From: Streptomyces sp. NBC_01235
GTDB taxonomy: Bacteria > Actinomycetota > Actinomycetes > Streptomycetales > Streptomycetaceae
Direction: 5' to 3'
Assembly: GCF_035989285.1 (NCBI RefSeq)
Contig: NZ_CP108513.1
Span: 4,526,001-4,590,000, forward strand
Length of the DNA: 64,000 nucleotides
Shown piece by piece: positions 24,993 through 34,240 of this stretch. The notes under the pieces are model-generated. The model saw nothing but the letters and a program-made list of their open reading frames with translations. It did no database searches and had not been told where the DNA came from. Numbering within the stretch: position 1 is the first letter of the stretch; each line of letters starts with the position of its first letter. Position numbers and translations under genes: made by a program.

Positions 24993-27298
24993 CGGTCGGT
25001 CACCACCGCCGCCTGGGGCCTTATGGGCAGCCGGTTGACCGGACGGCCCGTCGCGGCGCGGACGGCGGAGGCGATCGCCGCGGGCGAGGTCACCACCGGG
25101 ACCGCGCTGGCCGCCTTCGCCCCGAACGGGGCGACCACGTCACGTTCCTCGACCAGCTTGACGATCCGGATGTCCGGGGCGTCCAGGGCCGTGGGCAGCG
25201 CGTAGCCGGTGAGGTCGGGGTGGCGGATCAGGCCGCGCGGGGTGCGGAGGTTCTCGGTGAGCGCGATACCGACGCCCTGCGTCACGCCCGCCTCGATGCG
25301 GGCGGCCAGCTGCGCCGGGTTCAGGATCCGGCCGACGTCCTGGGCGACCGCGAGTTCCACGACCCGGACCGAGCCGAGCTCGATGTCGACGTCCACGACC
25401 GCGCGAATGGCGCAGAAGGCGAGGCCGACGAAGGCGTCGCCCTGGCCCGCGGCGTCCAGCGGCTCGGTCGGGTGCGGGCGGCACTGGGCCGTCGCCCACA
25501 GCTCCTTGCCGTGCAGCTCCTCCGTGACGGTCGTCGACAGCACGCCGTCGTACGAGGTGATCTTGCCGTCGGTGATCTGGAGCAGCTCCGTGGACATGCC
25601 GAACTTGTGCGCCAGGGGCTGGAGGAGCTGGGTGCGGACCATCTTGGCCGCCCGCTCCACCGCGCCGCCGGACACCCAGGTGTGACGGCCTCGGCAGCCC
25701 GCGCCCGCCGGTGGCTGGTCGGTGTCCACCGGGGCCACGTGCACCTCGTCGATGCCGAGCGTCTCCTGGACGATCTGGCGGGCCAGCGTCGTGAAGCCCT
25801 GGCCCGTCTCCACCGCCGCGCACAGGACCGTCGCGACACCGTCCTGGACCTTCACGGTCGCCGTGGACACCTCGTCGGCGCCCTCCGCGCCCAGCATGTG
25901 CACCATGCCGAGGCCGTAGCCCACGCCCCTGCGCACCGCGCCCGGTTCGCCCGCGCCCTCGGGGCCGCCGGGCAGCAGCCACTCCTCCTCGGGCGTGTCC
26001 TTGGGGAGCTCCGGGAGGGGGAACTCCTGGACGGCCTGGAGGAGTTCGGCGACGGGGGCCGGGCAGGTCACCGTCTGGCCGGTCGGCAGGACGTCCCCGG
26101 TCGCCAGGACGTTGCGCAGCCGCAGCTCCGCCGGGTCGACGCCGAGCTTCTTCGCCAGCTTGTCCATCTGCGCCTCGTAGGCGGCGCACACCTGCATCGC
26201 GCCCTCGCCGCGCACATGGCCCGACGGCGGGTTGTTCGTCCGCACGGCCCAGCCCTCGATGAAGGCGTTCGGGACGACGTAGGGGCCGCAGGCGAAGGAG
26301 ACGGCGGCGGCCAGCGCCTCGGCGGAGGTGTCGGCGTATGCGCCCGCGTCCAGCAGGATCTGCGCCTCGACCTTCACCAGCCGGCCCTCGGCGTCGGCGT
26401 GGTGGCGGTAGCGCAGCAGGGTCGGGTGGCGGTGGACGTGGCCGAGGAAGGACTCCTCGCGCGTGGCCGTGAGCTTCACCGGGCAGCCGGTCTTCAGGGC
26501 CAGCAGGCCGAGCGGGAGCTGGAAGCCCTGGTCCTCGCGGTCGGCCGTCGCGCCGGGCACACCGGTGACGACGATCTTCACGCGCTCGGGTTCGAGGCCG
26601 TAGCAGGCGGCGGCCGTGTCCCGGTCGGTGTGCGGGTCGGTGGAGGCCAGGTAGAGCTCCACGCCGCCGTCGGGACGGGGCACGGCGAGGCCGGCCTCGG
26701 CGCCGATCGGGGCGGGGTCGGCGCGGCCGATGCGGTACTGGCCCTCGACGACGATCTCGCCGGACGCGCCCGGGTCGCCGTGGTGCAGCGGGATGTGCCG
26801 GATCAGGTTGCCGTCGGGGTGCAGGGGCTCCGCCTCGAAGGCCTGCTCCGGGTCGGTCACCGGGTCGAGTACTTCGTACTCGACGATGACGGCGGCGGCG
26901 GCCATCCGCGCGGTGTCCGGGTGGTCGGCGGCGACTGCGGCGATGGGCTCGCCGTGGTGGCGGACGATCTCGGAGGCGAACACCGGACGGTCGGCCTTGC
27001 CGCGGCCGTGCACCGGGCTGCCCGGCACGTCCTCGTGGGTGACGACGGCGCGGACGCCGGGCATCTCACGCGCGTGGGACGTGTCGATGGACACGATGCG
27101 CGCGTGCGGGTGCGGGGAGCGCAGCACGGCCGCCCACAGCAGGCCCTCGGCCCACAGGTCGGCCGCGTACGGGAAGGTGCCCTCCGTCTTCGCGCGCGAG
27201 TCGGCGGGCTGAAGGGACACGCCGAGGCCGTGCGGGATCGGCTCGGGGGCCGGGGCGGCCTCCGCGGCGGTCGTCGCGGTGGCTGCTTCGTTGCTCAC
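24989..27298 (-). CDS. Xanthine-dehydrogenase-family molybdopterin-binding subunit
   Basis: The 769-residue protein has the aldehyde oxidase/xanthine dehydrogenase a/b hammerhead (residues ~25-145) and the large Mo-cofactor domain. Recognisable parts are EDQGFQLPLGLLALKTGCPV, NNPPSGHVRGEGAMQVC (arginine loop), AAVETGQGFTTLARQIVQET and AAGQGDAFVGLAFCAIRAVVDVD. The catalytic glutamate of this family normally sits in a GxGE motif near the C-terminus. The equivalent stretch here reads FGAKAASAVPVVTSP with no Glu, so the usual hydroxylation chemistry may not apply. It is translationally coupled to the Fe-S gene upstream. The substrate is unknown, and a true xanthine dehydrogenase is not established. 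Confidence 0.88.
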   Translation of the reverse strand: MSNEAATATTAAEAAPAPEPIPHGLGVSLQPADSRAKTEGTFPYAADLWAEGLLWAAVLRSPHPHARIVSIDTSHAREMPGVRAVVTHEDVPGSPVHGRGKADRPVFASEIVRHHGEPIAAVAADHPDTARMAAAAVIVEYEVLDPVTDPEQAFEAEPLHPDGNLIRHIPLHHGDPGASGEIVVEGQYRIGRADPAPIGAEAGLAVPRPDGGVELYLASTDPHTDRDTAAACYGLEPERVKIVVTGVPGATADREDQGFQLPLGLLALKTGCPVKLTATREESFLGHVHRHPTLLRYRHHADAEGRLVKVEAQILLDAGAYADTSAEALAAAVSFACGPYVVPNAFIEGWAVRTNNPPSGHVRGEGAMQVCAAYEAQMDKLAKKLGVDPAELRLRNVLATGDVLPTGQTVTCPAPVAELLQAVQEFPLPELPKDTPEEEWLLPGGPEGAGEPGAVRRGVGYGLGMVHMLGAEGADEVSTATVKVQDGVATVLCAAVETGQGFTTLARQIVQETLGIDEVHVAPVDTDQPPAGAGCRGRHTWVSGGAVERAAKMVRTQLLQPLAHKFGMSTELLQITDGKITSYDGVLSTTVTEELHGKELWATAQCRPHPTEPLDAAGQGDAFVGLAFCAIRAVVDVDIELGSVRVVELAVAQDVGRILNPAQLAARIEAGVTQGVGIALTENLRTPRGLIRHPDLTGYALPTALDAPDIRIVKLVEERDVVAPFGAKAASAVPVVTSPAAIASAVRAATGRPVNRLPIRPQAAVVTDR

Positions 27299-29142
27299 GC
27301 CTGGCCTCCGTCCTGGCCCTGTCCGTACGCCGGGTCATGTGGGTGGGGCTGTGCCGGGTTCTCGAACGCCGACGCGTGGACGCCGCCCGCACCCGGGCCC
27401 GCCTGGTGGGGGATACGGGCCTCGTCCCCGTCCGTCCCGGCCTCGGCGGCGGCGTGCGCCTCGCGTTCGGCGACGACGTCCTGCACGGCCTGGAGGACGC
27501 CACGGTAGCCGGAGCAGCGGCACAGGTTGCCGCACAGGGCCTGGCGGGCCTCCAGTTCCGACGGCGCCGGGTTGCCCTCCAGCAGGTCGTGCACGGTCAT
27601 CGCCATGCCGGGCACGCAGAAGCCGCACTGTACGGCCCCGCACGTGGCGAGCGCCCGCTGCACGTCCGAGGGCTGCCCGTCGACGGCCAGGCCCTCGACG
27701 GTGCGGATCTCGCTGCCGGCGGTGGTGACGGCCGGGACCAGGCAGGAGGCGACGAGCCGCCCGTCCACCTGCACGTTGCAGGCCCCGCACTCGCCCTGCG
27801 AGCAGCCGTCCTTGGCGCCCGCGAGGCCGAGGCGCTCGCGCAGGACGTAGAGCAGCGACTCGCCGATCCAGGCGTCGGTCACGGGCCGCTCGGAGCCGTT
27901 GACGCGCAGCACGTAGGCGGCGAGGGGGTGTTCCTCGTGGAACGGGGACGGGGTGTCCTCGGGCGCCTCGGCGGCGTCGACCGGCTCGGCGGGCTGCGGG
28001 GAGGCGGCGTCGGGGGCCGCGTCCCCCTCGGTCTCTGCCTCCGGCACCGTTTCCGCCCCGGGATCCGGCGGGGTGTCGGCGGTTCCTTCGGCCTCAGCGG
28101 CCTCAGCGGGCTCGTGAACGGCCCTGTGGGCGCGCTCCGGGCCCCCGGCGGCCTCGGCGACTCCTTCGGCCTCGGCGGCCTGCCGAGCGGCCTCCACGGG
28201 GCCGTTCGGGGGCACCGTGTACGCCTCGGCGGAGATCTCCGGGGAGAACGTGCCGGTGGAGTGGGCGTGTTGCCCGGTGTGCCCGTGATCGTGATCGTGC
28301 CCGTGATCGTGTTCGTGCTCGGGGGCGGAGTGGTGACGGTCGGGGTCCGCTCCGTGTCCGGCGCCGTGCGAAGGCTCGTGGTGGGACTGCTCGTGGTGCG
28401 CAGGCTCGTGGTGCGAGGGCGCGTGGTCCCGCGCGTGTCCGAAGGCGGGCGCCTCCGTGGCCGCCTGTCGCGCGGCCCGGTCGGCCTCGTCCGTGGGCTG
28501 CCCCCACGCCTGGCCCGCCGTACCGGCCGTGCCCGTCGGGTCGGTCGCCCAGGGCGCCGACGCGCCGCCCGGCAGGGTGGCCGGGGGCGTGCCGCCCCAC
28601 TGCTCGACCAGGGCCGACGCGGTGAACTCGCCCGACTCGTCGGGCAGGTCGCCGCCCGCGACGGGGATCGACCACTGGCCCGTCACGTCGTGGCCCGGGG
28701 CGGGCGCGGACTGCGGTGCGCCCCGGCCGCCTGCCGAGGTGTCGTCGAAGGTCCACTGGCCGGTCGCGCCCGGGTGGTACGAGAACCGGTCGTCGCCCAC
28801 CGTCTGCGGGGTGCCCTGCGGGGCGGGCCAGTCGGAGCCGCCGGCCGGGGCCGCCCAGGTGGTGCCGTCCGCCTCAGGGGGCGTCGCCGCTATCGGCGGC
28901 GGCACGTAGCCGTGGCCCGGCGCTGCGAGCGGGCTGTCGCCGCGGCCGGCCAGGAGGGCGTCGATGCCGCCCTCGGGGAGCTTCACGAAGGCGGTCGCGC
29001 CGTCGTCGTAGTCCCCCTGGGGCAGCGGGTCCCAGCGGCCGCCGCCCTGCGGCGCGCCCTGGACCTGCCCGGTCTCCTGTCCGTGCCCTTGGTCGTGTCC
29101 CTGGCCGTGTCCCTGGCCGTGTCCGTGCTGGTCGTCGGTCAC
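27295..29142 (-). CDS. 2Fe-2S subunit with ~405-residue His-rich disordered N-terminal extension
   Basis: The C-terminal ~205 residues are a standard molybdenum-hydroxylase small subunit. The plant-ferredoxin cluster is DGCSQGECGACNVQVDGR...C, and the second 2Fe-2S cluster is CGAVQCGFCVPG with CGNLCRCSGYRG. The preceding ~405 residues are low complexity: a Gly/His/Gln opening (DQHGHGQGHGQGHDQGHGQ), Trp-containing repeats (GQWTFDD, GQWSIP), a His cluster at ~235-298 (HHEPAHHEQSHHEPSHG, EHEHDHGHDHDHGH) and an acidic Ala/Glu stretch. Normal homologues are ~150-200 residues. The GTG start at 29140-29142 overlaps the FAD-subunit stop. The His tracts could bind metal, but no function is known. Confidence 0.85.
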   Translation of the reverse strand: MTDDQHGHGQGHGQGHDQGHGQETGQVQGAPQGGGRWDPLPQGDYDDGATAFVKLPEGGIDALLAGRGDSPLAAPGHGYVPPPIAATPPEADGTTWAAPAGGSDWPAPQGTPQTVGDDRFSYHPGATGQWTFDDTSAGGRGAPQSAPAPGHDVTGQWSIPVAGGDLPDESGEFTASALVEQWGGTPPATLPGGASAPWATDPTGTAGTAGQAWGQPTDEADRAARQAATEAPAFGHARDHAPSHHEPAHHEQSHHEPSHGAGHGADPDRHHSAPEHEHDHGHDHDHGHTGQHAHSTGTFSPEISAEAYTVPPNGPVEAARQAAEAEGVAEAAGGPERAHRAVHEPAEAAEAEGTADTPPDPGAETVPEAETEGDAAPDAASPQPAEPVDAAEAPEDTPSPFHEEHPLAAYVLRVNGSERPVTDAWIGESLLYVLRERLGLAGAKDGCSQGECGACNVQVDGRLVASCLVPAVTTAGSEIRTVEGLAVDGQPSDVQRALATCGAVQCGFCVPGMAMTVHDLLEGNPAPSELEARQALCGNLCRCSGYRGVLQAVQDVVAEREAHAAAEAGTDGDEARIPHQAGPGAGGVHASAFENPAQPHPHDPAYGQGQDGGQA

Positions 29143-30032
29143 GACAGCGCCCTCCCCAGTGCTCGTCGGGCCAGCGCGGCGACGGTGCGCCGCAGGTGCA
29201 GTACTGCGGGCGGAAGTTCCGGTACGGAGCCGTCCGCGCCGGGCACCGGGTCGGGGATGCAGGCGGCGGCGACGTACTCCCCGAAGGCGGTCAGGGCCTC
29301 GGGGACGATCGTGCGGTTGTTGTCCCAGTCGATGAGCCGGGCGACCCACTGCTCGGCGTCCAGGGGCCGCAGCGGCATCGGCGCTATGGCGCCCACGGCG
29401 CACCGCACTCCGCGCCGGGCGGGGTCGAGAACCAGTGCCACGGAGGCGACCGCGCGGCCCGGCCCGGTGCGGCCGGTGGCCTTCAGGAAGACCTGCGGGG
29501 CGTGCAGCAGCGGCACGCGCACGTACCCGATGAGTTCGCCGCCGCGCAGCATCTCCATGCCGGCCAGCAGGTGCGACACCGGGATCTCCCGGCGGGCTCC
29601 GCGCGGGCCCGCGATGATCAGGGTCGCTTCCAGCGCGGCCAGCACGGGCAGCGCGTCGCCCGTCGGGGCGGCCGAGGCGATGTTGCCGCCCAGGGTGCCC
29701 GCGTTGCGGATCTGCGGCGGGCCCGCGGCGCGCGCGGCGGCGGCGAGCGCCGGGATGAGGGCGGCGAAGTCGGGGCGGCCCATGCGCGCGTGCGTGAGTC
29801 CGGCGCCGAGCAGCGCGTGGCCGTCCTGGTACTGCCAGCCGCGGATCTCGCTGATCCGGCCGAGTCCGACCAGTCCGGCGGGCCGCAGTTGCCCGGAGTT
29901 GACGGCGGCCATCAGGTCGGTGCCGCCGGCCACCGGTACGGCCGCGGGCATGGCCGCCAGCGCCGCCACGGCCTCGTCCAGCGTTGTGGGCAGCGTGACG
30001 GCCTGCGCCGCCTGCGGTGCGTGCGTGCTCAA
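29139..30032 (-). CDS. FAD-binding subunit of a molybdenum hydroxylase
   Basis: The 297-residue protein shows the CO-dehydrogenase flavoprotein fold: VPVAGGTDLMAAVNSG (FAD pyrophosphate loop) near residue 35, IRNAGTLGGNIASAAPTGD (second FAD loop) near 115, and a C-terminal CO_deh_flav_C region. I start it at the TTG at 30030-30032 (GGAAGG 11 bases upstream), which gives MSTHAPQAAQAV and the usual length; an ATG at 30122 would add 30 unrelated residues. It is the first gene of the FAD / Fe-S / Mo / small membrane protein operon, with GTGA overlaps throughout. The promoter should lie in 30033-30269, where I see the palindrome-like CCGTACGGTACG and nothing firmer. Confidence 0.87.
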   Translation of the reverse strand: MSTHAPQAAQAVTLPTTLDEAVAALAAMPAAVPVAGGTDLMAAVNSGQLRPAGLVGLGRISEIRGWQYQDGHALLGAGLTHARMGRPDFAALIPALAAAARAAGPPQIRNAGTLGGNIASAAPTGDALPVLAALEATLIIAGPRGARREIPVSHLLAGMEMLRGGELIGYVRVPLLHAPQVFLKATGRTGPGRAVASVALVLDPARRGVRCAVGAIAPMPLRPLDAEQWVARLIDWDNNRTIVPEALTAFGEYVAAACIPDPVPGADGSVPELPPAVLHLRRTVAALARRALGRALS

Positions 30033-30269
30033 AACCGGCTGCCCCTTCCCGCTGCCCCACCTGGTCCCACCTGTGTTGCCGTACGGTACGTGCTGACAGG
30101 GCGGACGTGGCAACTCTGGCACATCTTCGCAACACCCGAACGCGGGGGTCCGCTAGGAGGCATTCGCCCACCTCACCGCGCAGATGGTCCGTTTTCGTGC
30201 GGCATCACCGGTGCGTGCGAATTGCCACTCTTCGGCGACTTTGTCGGGGTTTTTCCGTGACGCGCGGGA

Positions 30270-31919
30270 TCACCGGTTCGGGGGCGGGCCGTCGATCGGA
30301 CGCCCGAGGACACCGGGCCGCCGCTGCCACGGCCGGGGCCCGGACGGCGGGCGGTAGCCGACTCCCAGGGCGTCGAGTCGCCCGTAGTGGGCCTCCATCC
30401 GCCGCTCGAAGTCGGCGAAGTCCCGTTCCTCCGGGGCGGGCAGGTCACTCCAGGCGACCTCGGCGAAGGCGGCGAGCCGGGGGAAGGCCTGGTAGTCCAC
30501 GCGCGCGTGGTCCTCCATCGCCTCCGTCCACAGGTTGGCCTGCGTGCCGAGCACGTGCGCGGCCTCCTCCGGCGTCAACTCCGCGGGAACGGGCTCGAAC
30601 CGATAGACGTCCTCCAGGGTGCGCACGTAGCCGATCGGCACGGGCTCGTCCGGACCGCCGTCCTGGCGGTGGTCCAGGTACACCTGCTGCTCGGGGCACA
30701 TGACGACGTCGTGCCCCGCGCGCGCGGCGGCGATCCCGCCCGCGTACCCGCGCCAGGACGACACCGCCGCGCCCTCCGCGAGCCCGCCCTCCAGGATCTC
30801 GTCCCAGCCGATGAGCCGGCGCCCGCGCGCGGAGAGCCACTTGTCGAAGTGACCGACGAACCAGGACTGCAACTGGTCCTCGTCCGCGAGTCCGAGTTCC
30901 CGGATGCGGGCCTGTGCGGTGGGCGACCGCCGCCACTGGTCCTTGGGGCATTCGTCACCCCCGATGTGCACGAACTCCGAGGGGAAGAGATCGAGGACTT
31001 CCTCGAAGACCCCCTCGTAGAAGCGCAGGGTGTTGTCAGTGGGGGCGAGTACGTTCGGGTTGATGCCCCAGGTGTCCCAGACGGAGAGTGCGGTGGTGTC
31101 GATGACGTCGGTGTTGCCGAGTTCCGGATACGCGGCGATCGCGGCCTGCGAGTGTCCGGGTACGTCGATTTCGGGGACGACGGTGATATGCCGCTCGGCG
31201 GCGTACGCGACGATCTCCCGGATGTCGTCCTGGGTGTAGAAGCCACCGTGCGGCTTCTCGTCCCACAGGGGTGAGGCACGATGGCCGAATTTCGTGCGGG
31301 CTCGCCAGGAACCGACCTCGGTCAGCCTGGGGTGCCTCTTGATCTCGACGCGCCACCCCTGGTCGTCCGTCAGATGGAAGTGGAAGACGTTCAGTTTGTG
31401 CGCGGCCATCAGGTCCAGGTAACGCAGGACGCCTTCCTTGGGCATGAAGTGCCGCGCGACGTCGAGCATGAGGCCGCGCCAGCCGAAACGGGGGGCGTCC
31501 TCGATGATCTGGTGCGGGATGCCGTACATGATCCCCGGCCGCACGGGCGCGCGCCGGAAGGCGTGGCGGCCGAGGAGCTGACGCAGCGTCTGGGCGCCCC
31601 AGAAGACGCCGGCGGGGCCGCCGCCGCGGATCTCGATGCCCCAGTAGGCGAGGACGCTCAGTTTGTACGCTTCGGGCTCCAGCGTGTCGTCCAGGCACAG
31701 CCGTACGGAGTCGCGGGCGTCCTGCGGCCCGGGGCGCAGGGGCACGCCGAAGGCCGCGCCGAGGGTGGCGCGCAGCCAGCGTTCGGTGCCCTCCGTGCCG
31801 GGCCCGGCCCACACGGTGGTGTCCTCGTCGATGACGACACCGCAGCGCTTGGGGCCGTTGACGGCGCGCGGCGCGGGGACGAGGTCGATGAGGTCGATGA
31901 GGTTCTTTGCAGAAGTCAC
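30270..31919 (-). CDS. GH20 beta-N-acetylhexosaminidase
   Basis: The 549-residue enzyme has an N-terminal GH20b domain (residues ~1-135) and a (beta/alpha)8 GH20 catalytic domain. Catalytic Asp-Glu are in HIGGDECPKDQW (~315), and other substrate residues lie in KLNVFHFHLTDDQGWR and PEIDVPGHSQAAIAAYPE. It releases terminal GlcNAc from chitin or other glycans with a substrate-assisted mechanism. No signal peptide is seen, so it is probably cytosolic and acts on imported chito-oligosaccharides. Its GTG start immediately follows the stop of a sugar permease pseudogene, marking a formerly joint operon. No DasR-type site was found upstream. Confidence 0.93.
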   Translation of the reverse strand: MTSAKNLIDLIDLVPAPRAVNGPKRCGVVIDEDTTVWAGPGTEGTERWLRATLGAAFGVPLRPGPQDARDSVRLCLDDTLEPEAYKLSVLAYWGIEIRGGGPAGVFWGAQTLRQLLGRHAFRRAPVRPGIMYGIPHQIIEDAPRFGWRGLMLDVARHFMPKEGVLRYLDLMAAHKLNVFHFHLTDDQGWRVEIKRHPRLTEVGSWRARTKFGHRASPLWDEKPHGGFYTQDDIREIVAYAAERHITVVPEIDVPGHSQAAIAAYPELGNTDVIDTTALSVWDTWGINPNVLAPTDNTLRFYEGVFEEVLDLFPSEFVHIGGDECPKDQWRRSPTAQARIRELGLADEDQLQSWFVGHFDKWLSARGRRLIGWDEILEGGLAEGAAVSSWRGYAGGIAAARAGHDVVMCPEQQVYLDHRQDGGPDEPVPIGYVRTLEDVYRFEPVPAELTPEEAAHVLGTQANLWTEAMEDHARVDYQAFPRLAAFAEVAWSDLPAPEERDFADFERRMEAHYGRLDALGVGYRPPSGPRPWQRRPGVLGRPIDGPPPNR

Positions 31920-31920
31920 A

Positions 31921-32835
31921 TCAGTCCTTAACCGCTCCGCCCAGCCCCGAGACCGGTCGTCGCTGTACGAGTACGAAGAACACCGGCACCGGAATCGTCA
32001 TCACCGTGGAGCCCGCCGTCACGCCGCCCCAGTGCGGGGCGTCCGGCTTGCAGAAGACCAGCAGGGCCATCGGCATCGTCGACTGAGAAGTGTCGCTGAT
32101 GATGAAGGACTTGGCGAAGAGGAAGTCGTTCCAGGCGGAGATGAAGGAAAACACGCTCGTGGCCACCAGCCCCGCCAGGACGAGCCGGAAAAGGATCTGC
32201 CACAGAAAGCGCGTACGACTCGCCCCGTCGACGTACGCGGCCGCCTCCAGCGCCTCCGGAACCGCTTTCACGAACCCTCTCGGCATCCAGATCGCGAAGG
32301 GTGCGAGAAGGCGATGTGCGGCAGGATCAGTGACCCCAGGGTGTTCAACCGGCCGAAGTCCCGCATGAGGAAGAACAAGGGGATCGTCAGGGCCTCCACG
32401 GGCACCGTCCGGGCCACCAGGAACATGATCGGCAAGGTGGTCCGGAAGCGGAACCGGAATCGGGTCACGGCGGTCGCGGCGAGAAACGCGATCACTCCGG
32501 AGGCGATCACCACCGTGCCCGCCACGACAAGGCTGTTGAGGCAGAATCGGCCGAATTCCTGCTGCCCGAACACGCGCCGGAAGGAATCCGGAGAAGGTGC
32601 GAGCGCCCAGGGCCGCGGCTCGCTGGAATCGATCTCCCCGGCCGGTTCGAAGGCGCTCAGCGCCATCCAGTGGAGCGGGAAGGCGACGACGGCCGCGACC
32701 GGCAGCGCGCTCGCCTCGGCGGCCGGCCGCCACGGAAGGACCACCCGTCGGACGCCTGGGGAGGGCGCAGGCGGTGACGACCGGGGCGGCGGCCGCGAGC
32801 ACGGCCGGTCCGGCGGGGAGCGTGGGGAGCTTCAT
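31921..32835 (-). pseudogene. Frameshifted carbohydrate ABC transporter permease (MalG type)
   Basis: Two frames together give a ~300-residue inner-membrane permease. The first covers HWMALSAFEPAGEIDSSEPR through LGSLILPHIAF, and the second continues APFAIWMPRGFVKAVPEALE, AAYVDGASRTRFLWQILF (the coupling loop region) and ends SGLGGAVKD. The frame changes near 32300-32310, where about one base is missing, and again near the N-terminus (~32735). The ATG at 32833-32835 has GGAGGA 8 bases upstream. The expected partner permease and binding-protein genes are absent. This looks like a decayed amino-sugar import operon in front of the hexosaminidase gene. Confidence 0.8.
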
Positions 32836-33038
32836 GGAGCGGTCCTCCAGGCGTTGCAACATGCGCAATGACTGTTTTGCTCTGCACAACACACCGGAGG
32901 CTAGGGACTACATGAACACGCCGACAAGAGGTCTCAACCACTCTGTGACCACCCGACGCACCCCGTGCAACGACAGAGGACGCGAAAGCCCCCGAAGCGC
33001 GCCAAAACGCGCCTCGGGGGCTTTGGAAGGCCGGAAGA
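32836..33038. other. Intergenic region: former sugar-transport promoter and a terminator
   Basis: The segment next to the permease start contains TTGCAACATGCGCAA (32854-32868), an imperfect dyad with TTGC/GCAA ends that could be a regulator site. The right part is the terminator of the DUF3039 gene. Confidence 0.4.
32985..33024 (-). terminator. Terminator of the DUF3039 gene
   Basis: AAAGCCCCCGAAGCGCG and CGCGCCTCGGGGGCTTT pair with one mismatch and a 6-base loop, 15 bases after the DUF3039 stop. The A/T ends make it work in either direction. Confidence 0.8.
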
Positions 33039-33338
33039 CTACTTCTTGTCGCCGCCCTTGCCCTTGTCGTCCCCGCCCACGCCCATGGACTCGAAGATCT
33101 CCTTGCACATCGGGCACACCGGGTACTTCTTCGGGTCACGGCCGGGCACCCAGACCTTGCCGCACAGCGCCACGACGGGCGTCCCGTCGAGGGCGCTCGC
33201 CATGATCTTGTCCTTCTGGACGTAGTGGGCGAAGCGCTCGTGGTCCCCGTCGCCGTGCGACACCTGCGGCGTCGGCTCTACGAGGGTCCCCGTCCCAGTG
33301 CCTCGCTGGGGCTGGGTCTCAGGCTCAAGAGTGCTCAT
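33039..33338 (-). CDS. DUF3039 domain protein
   Basis: The 99-residue protein has the actinobacterial DUF3039 core: GDGDHERFAHYVQKDKI, then GTPVVALCGKVWVPGRDP and YPVCPMCKEIFE. Three conserved Cys residues (ALCGK and CPMC) suggest a zinc site. The Lys/Gly-rich tail (GVGGDDKGKGGDKK) is variable in the family. Function is unknown, though the gene is almost universal in Streptomyces near murA. I chose the ATG at 33336-33338, because an upstream start adds an unconserved segment. Confidence 0.88.
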   Translation of the reverse strand: MSTLEPETQPQRGTGTGTLVEPTPQVSHGDGDHERFAHYVQKDKIMASALDGTPVVALCGKVWVPGRDPKKYPVCPMCKEIFESMGVGGDDKGKGGDKK

Positions 33339-33367
33339 AACCACCAGAGTACTGAAGCTCACAGCAG

Positions 33368-33949
33368 TCAGTTGAGCGAAGGGTCGTCCGGATACGTCGC
33401 CACCATCGCCAGCTCGCTGCGCTGGCGGCGCAGCACCTCGCGCCAGAGTCCCTCCGGGGACGGGGAGGAGACGTCGCCGGGCTCGGACTCCACGACGTAC
33501 CAGGCGCCCTCCACCAGCTCGTCCTCCAGCTGGCCGGGACCCCAGCCGGCGTATCCGGCGAAGATTCGCAGGGAGCCGAGGGCGGAGGCCAGCAGTTCCG
33601 GCGGGGCCTCCAGATCGACGAGGCCGATCGCGCCGTGCACCCGGCGCCAGCCCAGCGGGGCACCGTCGACGGCCGTGCCGCCCGGGATGACGGCGACCCC
33701 CAGGGCGGAGTCGAGGGACACCGGGCCGCCCTGGAAGACGACGCCGGGATCACCGGTGAGGTCCGCCCAGTCCTCCAGGATGTCGCTCACGCCCACCGGC
33801 GTGGGCCGGTTGAGGACGACACCGAGGGAGCCCTCCTCGTCGTGGTCGAGAAGGAGCACCACCGCACGGTCGAAGTTCGGGTCCGCCAGGGCCGGCGTTG
33901 CCACGAGCAGCCGCCCTGTGAGCGAGGACACCTCGGTCATGCCAGACAT
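33368..33949 (-). CDS. YqgE/AlgH family protein
   Basis: The 193-residue protein has the family's defining N-terminus (LTGRLLVATPALADPNFDRA and VVLLLDHDEEGSLGVVLNRP). FQGGPVSLDSALGVAVIPGG and RIFAGYAGWGPGQLEDEL follow. The UPF0301 fold is known from structures, but its molecular role is unsettled. The start is either the ATG at 33949 (MSGM) or the one at 33940; both lack a strong ribosome binding site. It is divergent from murA, a neighbourhood conserved in Streptomyces. Confidence 0.9.
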   Translation of the reverse strand: MSGMTEVSSLTGRLLVATPALADPNFDRAVVLLLDHDEEGSLGVVLNRPTPVGVSDILEDWADLTGDPGVVFQGGPVSLDSALGVAVIPGGTAVDGAPLGWRRVHGAIGLVDLEAPPELLASALGSLRIFAGYAGWGPGQLEDELVEGAWYVVESEPGDVSSPSPEGLWREVLRRQRSELAMVATYPDDPSLN

Positions 33950-34240
33950 GATCCCGCATCTTCCCGTGAAGTGGGGAGGCAACGCGGGGGTAGGAGGCGA
34001 GGGCAGGTCGGGCGCACGGGTGCGGCCCGGGCGCACGGAAGCGGGCGACGGGCGGCGGTGACCCCTTGTGCCCGGCGGGAAACAGTTCGTGTTGTGACAC
34101 GGCTATGACGTTCCTGGGTGGTCCTTGGGCTTACGGGACAGGGGGCGACGGCGATTACTCTGTCTCATCTGGCCCTGCCCCCGATTCAAGGCCGATCCAA
34201 GGCCCTTGCCCCAATCCACCATCCATGGAACGCGAGATAC

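Noticed and set aside
30033..30269. DasR site controlling the hexosaminidase
   Set aside because: No sequence resembling the ACTGGTCTAGACCACT consensus was found here or just before the GH20 gene.
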